Of a stretch of DNA of 64,000 bases, positions 19,669 through 27,998 are shown in pieces (the stretch's first letter is position 1; each line of letters begins with the position of its first letter). A model generated the notes under the pieces. It saw only the letters and a list, made by a program, of their open reading frames with translations, was not told the DNA's origin and made no database searches. The stretch comes from Pelomonas sp937871895 (GTDB taxonomy: Bacteria; Pseudomonadota; Gammaproteobacteria; Burkholderiales; Burkholderiaceae_C), in the NCBI RefSeq assembly GCF_046348265.1, contig NZ_JAXMEO010000008.1; one strand, 5' to 3'. A program made the translations under genes and the position numbers.

Positions 19669-21210
19669 TCAGGGATGGCCGCCTGCCTGCATGCTGCGCA
19701 TCCAGGACTCTAGGGCAGGCCAGTTCTCGGCCACAAATCGCTGCAATGCCTCGTCTTCGGCCCCATTGACACCCTTGTCGGCATAGAGGATCAAGACGGC
19801 GGCATCGTCGGGCTGCCCGCGCAGCCGAGCCAGTGCGTTCAAGGCGGTGACCTTCCAGCCATCGACATAGGCACTGCCATCAGCCCAGTACGTCTGCCAG
19901 GCACGCAAGCGGCGGGCGCGCAGTTCACCCAGCGCTTCGGCTCGCAGCTCACCACGTACGACCTTGATCGGCATGGCACCCGCCATCACATCGACCTGCG
20001 AGACAGAACCGGTCGAAATCCAATGCTTGTCACCGTCATCGGCCAAGCCGTTGGCTGACGACACCAGCTTGCTGGTCTTGGTCTGTTGACGGTAGTAGGC
20101 CAGATAGAAGCCCACGGGCTCGGCGCCCTCGCGGCGGAACTGGCCGCTCAGCTGGGCCGTCGGGGCCCGGTAGCCGGGCTTCCAGTCAGACAGCGGCTCG
20201 GCCTGCCACGTCCAGCCCTGCAACTCGGGCGCCATCAAAGGGGCCACAGCCGGCATCGGCTGCGTGGCCTTGGCGAACCAGATGACGGGCAGCGCCATCA
20301 GACCGGCGGCCAGCATCACGCCCAGCGCGAGCGGCGCCGCTCGCGCTGGCGCCTCCCCCGAACCAGCAGCATCGATTGCCACGGGCGCGGGATCGGGGTC
20401 GGCCCAGCGCATGCCGATGGTGAACATCACGATCATCACCAATCCAAAGAAAACCCAGCCGTAGATGATGTGGTCCACCCCGGTGGCCAACTCATTGCCG
20501 GAGAGGTGCCCGATCATGACGATCATGTAGGCGCGCAACCAGTTCGCGATCAGCGGCGTCAGCACCGCGACGCCCATGAAGAGCACACGCTTCTTGAGCG
20601 ACTGGTAGTTCAGGTAGCCAAACAGCGTCCCGACCATCACCGACGCCAACAGGTAGCGGATGCCGCTGCAGGCCTCGATCACCGACCAAGCGCCCGACGG
20701 GATGATGAAGTGGAGACCTTCGCGGTAGACCGGCACGCCCGTCGCGCGCAGCGCCATGACCGTGAAGTCGGCGGTGCGCTCCATCAGGATGGGGGTGAGG
20801 AAGTCCCCAAAAGGCACGGCGAACAGCAGGAAGGCGAGCGGGAAGCTCAGGCAGTTACCGACCTGCGACCCCAGGATCAAGGGCACGCTCGCCAGCAACA
20901 GGAAGGCGAAGCCGAATTGGGTCGCCGCGTTGGACGCCACCAAGCTACCCAGCATCCACAGCGCGCCCGCAGGAATCAGCGCCGCCAACCAACGCAGATC
21001 CGGGCGCGGCGTCAAGGTCGCGAGCTGCGATCGTTTGGTCCAGACCAACCAGCCCGCGATGGGCGGCACCACGTAGGCGTGCGCGAAGGTTTGCGAGCGC
21101 TCCCAGATCTCGACGATCGAGACTGCGGTGTCCCAGTAGAGGCCGAACAGGCAGGCCCAAGCCGCAGCCAGAGCGAGCAGCGGCAAGCGCCAGGTGGGTT
21201 CGAGTCTCAT
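19669..21210 (-). CDS. xrtA: Exosortase A fused to EpsI domain
   Basis: The N-terminal half (to about residue 265) is a multi-spanning membrane transpeptidase-like enzyme with the conserved triad: Cys181 in IEACSGIRYLLAS, Arg226 in NWLRAYMIV and His247 in GVDHIIYGW. This is the predicted active site of exosortases, which are thought to cleave PEP-CTERM sorting signals and join the protein to an acceptor. The C-terminal part (from about residue 300) is a periplasmic EpsI-type domain (LQGWTWQAEPLSDWKPGYRA, FYLAYYRQQTKTSKLVSSAN), giving the XrtA/EpsI fusion layout. Its substrate gene is at 35753-36577. It overlaps the following glycosyltransferase gene by 4 bases. Confidence 0.95.
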   Translation of the reverse strand: MRLEPTWRLPLLALAAAWACLFGLYWDTAVSIVEIWERSQTFAHAYVVPPIAGWLVWTKRSQLATLTPRPDLRWLAALIPAGALWMLGSLVASNAATQFGFAFLLLASVPLILGSQVGNCLSFPLAFLLFAVPFGDFLTPILMERTADFTVMALRATGVPVYREGLHFIIPSGAWSVIEACSGIRYLLASVMVGTLFGYLNYQSLKKRVLFMGVAVLTPLIANWLRAYMIVMIGHLSGNELATGVDHIIYGWVFFGLVMIVMFTIGMRWADPDPAPVAIDAAGSGEAPARAAPLALGVMLAAGLMALPVIWFAKATQPMPAVAPLMAPELQGWTWQAEPLSDWKPGYRAPTAQLSGQFRREGAEPVGFYLAYYRQQTKTSKLVSSANGLADDGDKHWISTGSVSQVDVMAGAMPIKVVRGELRAEALGELRARRLRAWQTYWADGSAYVDGWKVTALNALARLRGQPDDAAVLILYADKGVNGAEDEALQRFVAENWPALESWMRSMQAGGHP

Positions 21211-22415
21211 GCTGCAGCTCCGAGGAATCGGTCCAGCCCGGCAAGGTGCGAGTCCCAGCTGTAGGCATCAAGCACGAACTGCCGGGCACTCGCGCCTTCA
21301 CGCGCTGCAGCTTGCGGCTCGGCCAGCCACTCCAATACGGCCTGCACATAGGCCTGGGGCTCGACCGCCGCGCGCAGGCCGGCCTGGGGCTGGGTCGAAA
21401 TGGCTCGCACGCAGCTCTCGGCCGCCACCACGGGCCGTGCCATGGCCATGGCTTCGAGCACTTTGTTTTGGATGCCACGTGCCAAACGCAGCGGGGCGAC
21501 GATGGCGGCGCCGTGCTGCAGATAGGGCCGCACATCGGGCACGGTGCCGGTCACGACGACGGCCTCGCTGGCCAGCGCCTTGACGGCAGGCGTGGGCGAG
21601 CGGCCCACGATGTAGAAGCGCAGCGCGGGGTGCTGCTGGCGCAAGGCCGGCAGCATGTCCTGCACGAACCAGGTCACGGCATCGACATTGGGCCAGTAGT
21701 CCATCGCGCCGGTGAAGACCACAGCCTGTTCACCTGCCGCAAAGGGGCTGGGCCGCGCTGGGTCAGGGCTGAAGTAGTCGGCGTCAACGCCGTTGCACAG
21801 CGCCTCCACCGGGAAACGGCCACCCGGCGTCAGCTTGCGAAAGAGTTCGACCTCGTTGTCGGTCACGAAGAAACTGCAGGTGGCGCGCTCGGCGGTGGCG
21901 CGTTCAAAAGCCAGCAGCTTGGCACCCTCGCGGCGGTAGAGCCAGGACAGCGGCCAGCGGTGCTCGGGCGCGTAGTCGGTCCACTTGGCCGAGTCCACGT
22001 CCACAAAGTCCACCAGCACCGGGGCCTTGCCGTCGGGTGCTGCGTACTGGGCCATGGTGGAGCTGAAGACGACGACGGCGTCCACGCCCACCTCCTGGCG
22101 CACTTGGTCCACCCAGGCTTGCAGGCCGGCATTTCGGTAGTAGGGCAGGCTCAGCGCCTCACCGGTCAACAGGCCGCGCAGGCTGGCGAGCTTGGCCGTG
22201 CTGGGCTTGAGGCCAGCCGCGTGCACGTCCTCGCAGAGGCGACGCACTTCGGGCAGGTGCTGCCAGTCGTCCGGGTCGTCCACAAAGGTGCCGAGGTAGA
22301 CCTCGTGCTGCCGTGCCAGGTGCCGCAGCAGATGGTAGGAGCGCACCTTGTCGCCCTTGTTGGGCGGGTAAGGCAGGCGGTGGACGAGCAAAAGAACCTT
22401 CATCTGAACCTTCAT
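21207..22415 (-). CDS. Sugar transferase, GT4, XrtA/EpsH1 system-associated (first family)
   Basis: The N-terminus LLLVHRLPYPPNKGDKVRSYH is the signature of the first XrtA-associated sugar transferase family. The donor site has VVFTGAMDYWPNVDAVTWFV and RGIQNKVLEAMAMARPVVA. Two in-frame ATGs exist: 22415, which overlaps the FemAB stop as ATGA, and 22403. I take 22415 for the overlap, but the second fits the family length as well. It works at the inner face of the membrane on the lipid-linked sugar. Confidence 0.9.
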   Translation of the reverse strand: MKVQMKVLLLVHRLPYPPNKGDKVRSYHLLRHLARQHEVYLGTFVDDPDDWQHLPEVRRLCEDVHAAGLKPSTAKLASLRGLLTGEALSLPYYRNAGLQAWVDQVRQEVGVDAVVVFSSTMAQYAAPDGKAPVLVDFVDVDSAKWTDYAPEHRWPLSWLYRREGAKLLAFERATAERATCSFFVTDNEVELFRKLTPGGRFPVEALCNGVDADYFSPDPARPSPFAAGEQAVVFTGAMDYWPNVDAVTWFVQDMLPALRQQHPALRFYIVGRSPTPAVKALASEAVVVTGTVPDVRPYLQHGAAIVAPLRLARGIQNKVLEAMAMARPVVAAESCVRAISTQPQAGLRAAVEPQAYVQAVLEWLAEPQAAAREGASARQFVLDAYSWDSHLAGLDRFLGAAA

Positions 22416-23458
22416 CCGAGGTTCTTGACGATGTGGGGGCCAAGCCAATTGACGACGGCACGCGGCAGGCGGCGCCAGGTCTTGATCAGCAACTGGTACT
22501 TGGGGTTGTTCGGATTGTTCTGGGGGATGCCGTCGCGCTTGAAGAGCACGTACTCGTAGGACAGCGGCTTGGGCTCGAAGCCCCAGTTCTTCTTGAAGGC
22601 GTAGGGCCCGGTGCCCTGCTTGCTGCGCCCATAGTCAAAGACCTTGAGCCCGCGCGCGCAGGCGCGGCGCATCAGCTCCCAGTACTTGAAGTCGTTGGCC
22701 GCCAGGTCGCGGGCGGCTTCGTCGTCGCCTGCGTAGTAGGGCAGGCATTCGTCGCGGAAGTAGAAGGTCAGTACCGAGGACAGCAAGCGGCCATCGGGGC
22801 CGCAGACGGTCAGCACTTCGGCGTCAGGGCCAAACTCCTTGAGCAGCGCCGCAAAGTAGCGCTTGGGCATGGCCGGGGTGCCGTGGCGGTGGACGTTGTC
22901 GGCGTAGACCTCGAAGAAGCGATCGACATTGGCATCGATGTGGCTGGTGAGCCCGTTCTTCTGCCCCTTGCGCACCATGGCCCGCTGCTTGCGCGGGATG
23001 GCCAGCATATTGGCCTCTTCCTCCGGCAGGATCTCCTTGCGGAAGGTGACGTAGAGGTCCTGCCGGGGCCAGTCCAGGTGGCGCGGCTCCAGGTTGCGGA
23101 ACTCCAAATGCTCGGCGCCCGTGTCCTTGGCCCAGCGGATGGCCTCGGCCTCCAGCGCGGAGACGGCCTCGCTGCTGGATGCCGCAATGCCGCCATAGAC
23201 GCCAAACGGCAAGCTAGCGACCGAGTGGCCAAAGAGGCGGCTCTTGACTTCCACCAGCGGCAGCACGCCGACGATCTCGCCACCGCTTTCGGCATAGAGG
23301 AAATGGCCGCGGTGGCCGAACTGCTGTTCGATCACGCGCAGCCAGCCGGCGCGGTGGAAGAAGGTCGCGTCGGGCGCCGCGAACACAAAGGCATCCCAGC
23401 GGGCGCAGGCGGCGGCGTCTTGCGCGTCGAGGCGCGCAATGCGGATCGGGGCGCTCAT
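22412..23458 (-). CDS. FemAB family protein, XrtA/PEP-CTERM system-associated
   Basis: This 348-residue protein has two GNAT-like folds. FLYAESGGEIVGVLPLVEVKS is in the first and YYAGDDEAARDLAANDFKYW plus FDYGRSKQGTGPYAFKKNWG in the second, matching the FemAB-like members of XrtA loci. Known FemAB proteins transfer amino acids from aminoacyl-tRNA to peptidoglycan side chains. In this context an aminoacyl transfer to the polysaccharide or its carrier is plausible but unproven. The start overlaps the upstream deacetylase stop by one base (TGATG). Confidence 0.9.
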   Translation of the reverse strand: MSAPIRIARLDAQDAAACARWDAFVFAAPDATFFHRAGWLRVIEQQFGHRGHFLYAESGGEIVGVLPLVEVKSRLFGHSVASLPFGVYGGIAASSSEAVSALEAEAIRWAKDTGAEHLEFRNLEPRHLDWPRQDLYVTFRKEILPEEEANMLAIPRKQRAMVRKGQKNGLTSHIDANVDRFFEVYADNVHRHGTPAMPKRYFAALLKEFGPDAEVLTVCGPDGRLLSSVLTFYFRDECLPYYAGDDEAARDLAANDFKYWELMRRACARGLKVFDYGRSKQGTGPYAFKKNWGFEPKPLSYEYVLFKRDGIPQNNPNNPKYQLLIKTWRRLPRAVVNWLGPHIVKNLG

Positions 23459-24348
23459 CAGCTCTGGGCGCTCGAGACTGCGGCCGGTGCGCTGAGCCTG
23501 CGGCCGAGAAAGATCTCGTCCATCCGGCCCCAGGCAAAGTCACGCAGCAGCCGGGCGATGCGCGCCTCGGTGCGCGGCAGGTTCACGTAGTGGCGGAAGC
23601 GTGTCTTGGCGTCAATGCCTTGCACGCGCGGCTGCTCGGGGTCGATCTCCCAGGGGTGGAAGTAGAAGACCGCCGACTCGCCGTCCACGCGGTTGACGCG
23701 CGAGAGCAGCCAGTGCGAGATGCCATAGGGCAGCAGACGGAAGTAGCCGCCGCCGCTGGACGGCAGGTTGCGCGAGCCCATGCGCACGGTGGTGACGGGG
23801 ATCTCCAGCAAGCCCGGGCGCACCTCGTAGGCGAAGCGCGGCGAGTCAGGCATGCCGTAGTGGTCATGGGCGATGGGGTAGACGCTGGACGAGTAGCGGT
23901 GCCCGGTCTCGCTCAGCACGTCAAAGGCCCAGAGGTTGTTCTTGCCGATCGAGAAACTCGGCGCTCGGTAGCCGACGACCTCGACACCACCCAGGTCTTC
24001 GAGCAGGGCCTTGGCGCGGGTCAGGTCCTGCCGCAGCGCAGCGCGGTCCAGGTCGCTGGCACGCTCGTGCCCGTAGCCATGGCTGGCCAGCTCGTGGCCT
24101 TGGGCGACGATGCGCTTGACCAGTTGCGGGTAGCGCTCCGCGATCCAACCCAGCGTGAAGAAGGTGGCGTGGACCTGGGTGTCGGCCAGCAGTTGCAGGA
24201 TGCGATTGACGTTGCGTTCGACGCGGCACTCGCACGCATCCCAGTCGGCACGGCGGATGTAGGGCGCCATGGCCGAGACCTGGAAATAGTCTTCCACGTC
24301 GATCGACATGGCATTGCGCAGTCGCGGGGCGGGCGTGGGGTCCAGCAT
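23458..24348 (-). CDS. Polysaccharide deacetylase, XrtA system-associated
   Basis: The signature NAMSIDVEDYFQVSAMAP at the N-terminus contains the catalytic and metal Asp. HGYGHERAS supplies the His-x3-His metal ligands, and YRAPSFSIG and FYFHPWEIDPEQPR complete the family pattern of XrtA-associated deacetylases. No signal peptide is seen. The enzyme should remove N-acetyl groups from amino sugars of the precursor. The gene is 5 bases after the ATPase gene and overlaps femAB by 1 base. Confidence 0.92.
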   Translation of the reverse strand: MLDPTPAPRLRNAMSIDVEDYFQVSAMAPYIRRADWDACECRVERNVNRILQLLADTQVHATFFTLGWIAERYPQLVKRIVAQGHELASHGYGHERASDLDRAALRQDLTRAKALLEDLGGVEVVGYRAPSFSIGKNNLWAFDVLSETGHRYSSSVYPIAHDHYGMPDSPRFAYEVRPGLLEIPVTTVRMGSRNLPSSGGGYFRLLPYGISHWLLSRVNRVDGESAVFYFHPWEIDPEQPRVQGIDAKTRFRHYVNLPRTEARIARLLRDFAWGRMDEIFLGRRLSAPAAVSSAQS

Positions 24349-24353
24349 GGCCG

Positions 24354-25445
24354 TCAGTGCTTCACGGACTCGACCAGGCGCTGCAGCAACGCCAAGGTCT
24401 GCAGGTTGATACGCTCCAGCCGCATCATGCTGCGCTCCAGGCGCTGCAGGCGGTCTGTCTGATGGTCGGCGCTCAAAGCCGCGATCTCGCTGGACAGGCC
24501 CTGCACCTCGGCGGCACTCAGCTGCAAGCGGCTGATGTCGAGCGCGCCAGGCGCGCTGGGCTCGCCACCATTCACCTCGGACAAGGGCGCCGGCTTGGAG
24601 TCCAAAGCACCCACGCCGCTGGGCTTGGGAATCGCGCTTTCCTGCGCGATGTCCTTCAGCACGGCCTTCACGTCCTCCAGGGTCAGGTGCGTGCGCCCCT
24701 GCATGAAGCCGAGCAGCAGCAGGCGGTCACACAGCCGGTTGATCCGGCGCGGGATGCCCTGGCTGGCCTTGTAGATGGCGGGGAAGGCGTCGTGATCGAA
24801 GGTGGGCTTGCCGGTCGAGCCCGCGCATTTGAGCCGGTGCTCCATGTAGCGCTGGGTCTCGTCCTCGTCCAGGGGGCCAATATGGCAAGTGGCCGCCACG
24901 CGCTGGCGGAACTGCTCCATCTCGGGCCGCTGCAGGATGCCGCGGAACTCGGGCTGGCCCACCAGGAAGGTCTGCAGCAAGGACTGGTTGCTGAACTGAA
25001 AGTTGGAGAGCATGCGCAGCTCCTCAACCGCGCGCGGGGTCAGGTTCTGCGCTTCGTCCACGATGAGCAGGCAGCGCTTGCCTTGCGTCACCTGATTGAC
25101 GAAAAAGGCCTCCAAGCTCATCAACAGCTCAGACTTGTTCAGGTCCTTGACGCGAACACCGAAGGCCGCCCCGACCATGCGCAACGTGTCCTCGGCATCG
25201 AGCTGCGTGGTGACGACGTTGCCGATCACGATGCTGCCGCGATTGAGGCTGTCGAGCAGCCCGCGCAGCAGCGTGGTCTTGCCCGCACCGATCTCGCCGG
25301 TGATGACGATGAAGCCGTCGTTGCGCAGCACGCCGTAGTCCAGATAGGCCTTGGCGCGCCGGTGCTGCTTGCTGCCGAAATAGAAATTCGGGTCCGGGCT
25401 GAGCTGGAACGGCTTGCTCGTCAGACCGTAAAAGGCTTCGTACAT
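24354..25445 (-). CDS. AAA ATPase, XrtA system-associated (ExeA/GspA-like)
   Basis: The N-terminus MYEAFYGLTSKPFQLSPDPN is typical of the ExeA-like secretion ATPases. The Walker A motif TGEIGAGKTTLL is at residues 49-60 and the Walker B LLIVDEAQNL follows. The C-terminal part (about residues 290-363) is less conserved and has a heptad-like Leu pattern that may form a coiled coil. In XrtA loci this ATPase is a constant partner of the tyrosine kinase and the outer-membrane protein, and may drive or gate export. It sits 8 bases after the next upstream gene. Confidence 0.92.
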   Translation of the reverse strand: MYEAFYGLTSKPFQLSPDPNFYFGSKQHRRAKAYLDYGVLRNDGFIVITGEIGAGKTTLLRGLLDSLNRGSIVIGNVVTTQLDAEDTLRMVGAAFGVRVKDLNKSELLMSLEAFFVNQVTQGKRCLLIVDEAQNLTPRAVEELRMLSNFQFSNQSLLQTFLVGQPEFRGILQRPEMEQFRQRVAATCHIGPLDEDETQRYMEHRLKCAGSTGKPTFDHDAFPAIYKASQGIPRRINRLCDRLLLLGFMQGRTHLTLEDVKAVLKDIAQESAIPKPSGVGALDSKPAPLSEVNGGEPSAPGALDISRLQLSAAEVQGLSSEIAALSADHQTDRLQRLERSMMRLERINLQTLALLQRLVESVKH

Positions 25446-25452
25446 GGTGGCC

Positions 25453-26976
25453 TCAGAACTGCTGGGTCATGCTGGCCGTGACCGAGTTTTCGGAGTAGGC
25501 GAACACACCCTGGGAGCGACTATGACGCAGTCCGAGCTGAGCGTTGGCGCGCGCGCCCAGCTGGATCGACCATCCCGCCATATAGCTGTCGAGTGATGTG
25601 AATTGGCTCACGCCCTGCCCCTGGTTGCTTGACCGGTTGGCGGTCAGGCTGAGCGAACTGGTGGGGGTGAGCTTGTGCGCGGCACTGATCGAATAAGTGC
25701 GCTGAGCAATATCCGGCGACAAGGCGAGGTCGCCCGTGGCAACAGGCCCGACGCGCTGTGTCTGCGTACGCCCGACCATCAGGCTCAGCGTGCTGCGCAC
25801 CCCGAGCAAGGTCATCCCGAACTGCTGCTGGCGCTGGCGGTTGGGGCTGGTGGTGAGCAGTCCGCCGCCGACCACGCCATCGGCAGACAAGCCCATGCTC
25901 TGCAGGTAGTTGCGCACATAGTCCGCGCGCTTGAGCGGGTCCGGCTCGCGCGACGCGAACAGCTGGTAATACAGATCGAAATTGGTCTGCCGTCCACCCG
26001 AACCTGAGTAGCCCTGATTGAGCCCGGCGGAATCGATGAACCTGAAACTGACCAGGCGCATCCGGTGCTCAAAAGACAGCGTGTGCGTGTTGCCATAGGC
26101 GTGCTTTTGCCAATCGGCGTTGAGCTGCGTGCGTGCGTCTGGTGCCCAGTTGGCGCTGGTACCCCAGGTAGAACCGGTCCCCGCTGTTGCGGTCACGACA
26201 TCTGAGCGCTCACGCCCTCCGTTCAGCGACAGCGTCCAGTCGACGTCCGGCCGGTAATTCAGCCCGACCGTTTGCGAATCGACGTTGGAGTTCAACGCAC
26301 CCTGGAACTGCCCGCGGCGCTGGCTGATCAAGGCAAAGACGCGCATGGCGCCGCTCCCCCGAGAGTCCAGCCGCAACATGCTCGTGCGCCCGCGTCCGTC
26401 GCCCTGCCCGGTCCCGCGAACTTCCGTGCGCTGCTCTTCGACCCGCATCAACAGGTCAGCGAAGTCGCCCAGGTGGCTACGCAGCGTCGGCGAGATCGAG
26501 GCGTTCAGGACCTCACGGCGATTGGCAGCAGAAATGCCGGCATCGGCCGATTGGGTGCCAAATGCCGACGCGGCCTGCTGGCCGGCGCTGGCAGTGGCAT
26601 CCACGGTCAGGAACTGCTGGATCAGCTCGATGCTGCCCCGCGCACTCAAGCTGTTCTGCAAGCGCGAAGGGGCGTTCGCCTTGACGTAACCGATCGCACT
26701 CAGGGAATAGTCGATGGACGTGCGCAGGCCGCTGGCATTGGTCGAATACGAAAAGCCGGGCGACACGGTGGTCACCAACGCGGCGTCCTTGGGCCCGTAC
26801 GAAACGGAGGCTTGCGCGCTGCCATCAGTCCGGAGGTTGTCGGTCCAGACCTGGGACACGGTGAGCTGAGGCCGAAAACGCGGCCCAGAGCCCCCCGATG
26901 CCGGGGCCTCGCCAAGGCTCTGCCCTTGGGCTGCCGAGGCGCAAGCAAGCATGGCCGCCACCAGAGGCAGACGCAT
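25453..26976 (-). CDS. Outer-membrane beta-barrel-type protein, PEP-CTERM system-associated
   Basis: ATG 26976 gives a clear signal peptide (MRLPLVAAMLACASAAQGQ). The 507-residue product is rich in alternating polar/hydrophobic strands and ends in MTQQF, a terminal Phe as in outer-membrane barrels. It fits the uncharacterised family that always accompanies the XrtA ATPase and kinase. It may be the outer-membrane pore or a partner of the Wza-like lipoprotein. An upstream frame extension over the kinase Gly-Tyr tail is a shadow. The gene begins 28 bases after the kinase stop. Confidence 0.82.
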   Translation of the reverse strand: MRLPLVAAMLACASAAQGQSLGEAPASGGSGPRFRPQLTVSQVWTDNLRTDGSAQASVSYGPKDAALVTTVSPGFSYSTNASGLRTSIDYSLSAIGYVKANAPSRLQNSLSARGSIELIQQFLTVDATASAGQQAASAFGTQSADAGISAANRREVLNASISPTLRSHLGDFADLLMRVEEQRTEVRGTGQGDGRGRTSMLRLDSRGSGAMRVFALISQRRGQFQGALNSNVDSQTVGLNYRPDVDWTLSLNGGRERSDVVTATAGTGSTWGTSANWAPDARTQLNADWQKHAYGNTHTLSFEHRMRLVSFRFIDSAGLNQGYSGSGGRQTNFDLYYQLFASREPDPLKRADYVRNYLQSMGLSADGVVGGGLLTTSPNRQRQQQFGMTLLGVRSTLSLMVGRTQTQRVGPVATGDLALSPDIAQRTYSISAAHKLTPTSSLSLTANRSSNQGQGVSQFTSLDSYMAGWSIQLGARANAQLGLRHSRSQGVFAYSENSVTASMTQQF

Positions 26977-27004
26977 ATGCAAAGGGTGGAAGAGCGGCAC
27001 CGCT

Positions 27005-27997
27005 CTAGGTTTGGCCCGGTTCGTCACCGTAGCCATATCCATAGCCGTAACCATAGCCGTACCCGTAGCCATAACCACCCACCGCATTCGGGCTGGCCTG
27101 GTTCAGCAGCAGCATCTTGAGCGGCACGGTCTCGATGGTGGCCAGCGCCTGCTGAACGGCGGCTTGGGGCGTCTTCTCGGCGTGAATCACGACCACCACC
27201 TGCCCGGCCTGCGTTGCCAGCACCCTGGCCTCGGTGGTCAACAGCAGCGGCGGGGAATCAAAGATGATGATCCGGTCGGGATAGCGCCGGGCCATGTGGT
27301 CCAGCAGGTTGCGCATCGCATCGCTGGCCAGCAATTCGGTCGCGCGCTGATGCGGTGTGCCACTCGGCAGGATGGTCAACTTGTCGATGTTGGTACGCAG
27401 CAGCACGTCCGACATGTCGGCGCGCTCTTCCAGCACATCCAGCAGGCCCGGGCCGGACGGCAAGCCGAGCATGCGCAGCACCGAAGGCCGCGCCACATCG
27501 GCGTCCACCAGCATGACGGTATGGTCCAACTCGGCCGCAATGCTGAGCGCTAGGTTGATCGAGGTGAAGCTCTTGCCCTCACCGGCAAGGGCACTCGTGA
27601 CCATGATCAAGTTGGCGTGATTCAAGGTCGCCGCACCTTGCCCAACCGCATTGCGGATCAGGGGGCGCTTGATCACACGGTATTGGTCACCGGTCTGCGA
27701 GCGCGGCGTATCCGGCATCAGGAATCCCTGCGCGGCCAGCGCCACCAGGTCCAACTCGACCCGCTTGGACTGATGATGCGGCACGTCCTCAGCGGCGGGG
27801 TCAGAGGAGGCCGGCTGCGACGCCCCCGTAGGGCTGACGGCCGGGGCCGGTCGCGCATCGGTGACAAGCGGCGACGCTGCCTGCGTTGCCAGAGCCGGCG
27901 CCACTGCCGGCGTGGGCGCTGAATCCGTCGGGAGCTCGACACCGGCCTGCCGAAGTTGCTCGAGCCGCTGTGCCGCTTGTTCAATCAGACTGGACAT
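27005..27997 (-). CDS. Tyrosine-protein autokinase (BY-kinase), XrtA system-associated
   Basis: This 330-residue cytoplasmic P-loop kinase has Walker A SALAGEGKSFTSINLA (residues 135-150), Walker A' VMLVDADVARPS and Walker B IIIFDSPPLL. This is the pattern of bacterial tyrosine kinases (CapB, CpsD, Wzc C-domain). The C-terminus has a tail of eight Tyr alternating with Gly (27026-27079), the expected autophosphorylation cluster. Residues 20-75 are a Pro/Ala-rich linker. It should act with the chain-length protein encoded just upstream (1 base apart) to control polymer length through phosphorylation cycles. Confidence 0.93.
   Translation of the reverse strand: MSSLIEQAAQRLEQLRQAGVELPTDSAPTPAVAPALATQAASPLVTDARPAPAVSPTGASQPASSDPAAEDVPHHQSKRVELDLVALAAQGFLMPDTPRSQTGDQYRVIKRPLIRNAVGQGAATLNHANLIMVTSALAGEGKSFTSINLALSIAAELDHTVMLVDADVARPSVLRMLGLPSGPGLLDVLEERADMSDVLLRTNIDKLTILPSGTPHQRATELLASDAMRNLLDHMARRYPDRIIIFDSPPLLLTTEARVLATQAGQVVVVIHAEKTPQAAVQQALATIETVPLKMLLLNQASPNAVGGYGYGYGYGYGYGYGYGDEPGQT
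27026..27079 (-). repeat. Hexanucleotide repeat encoding a Gly-Tyr tail
   Basis: Nine Gly codons alternate with eight Tyr codons, so the DNA is a run of near-identical 6-base units (GGNTAY on the coding strand) with third-base variation. The third-base changes suggest an old repeat kept by selection on the protein rather than a fresh expansion, but slippage could still change the Tyr number in 6-base steps without a frameshift. Confidence 0.9.
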
Positions 27998-27998
27998 A

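Noticed and set aside
26976..27087. N-terminal extension of the outer-membrane protein frame to 27087.
   Set aside because: It runs antiparallel-frame through the kinase Gly-Tyr tail and puts a low-complexity stretch before a perfect signal peptide at 26976.
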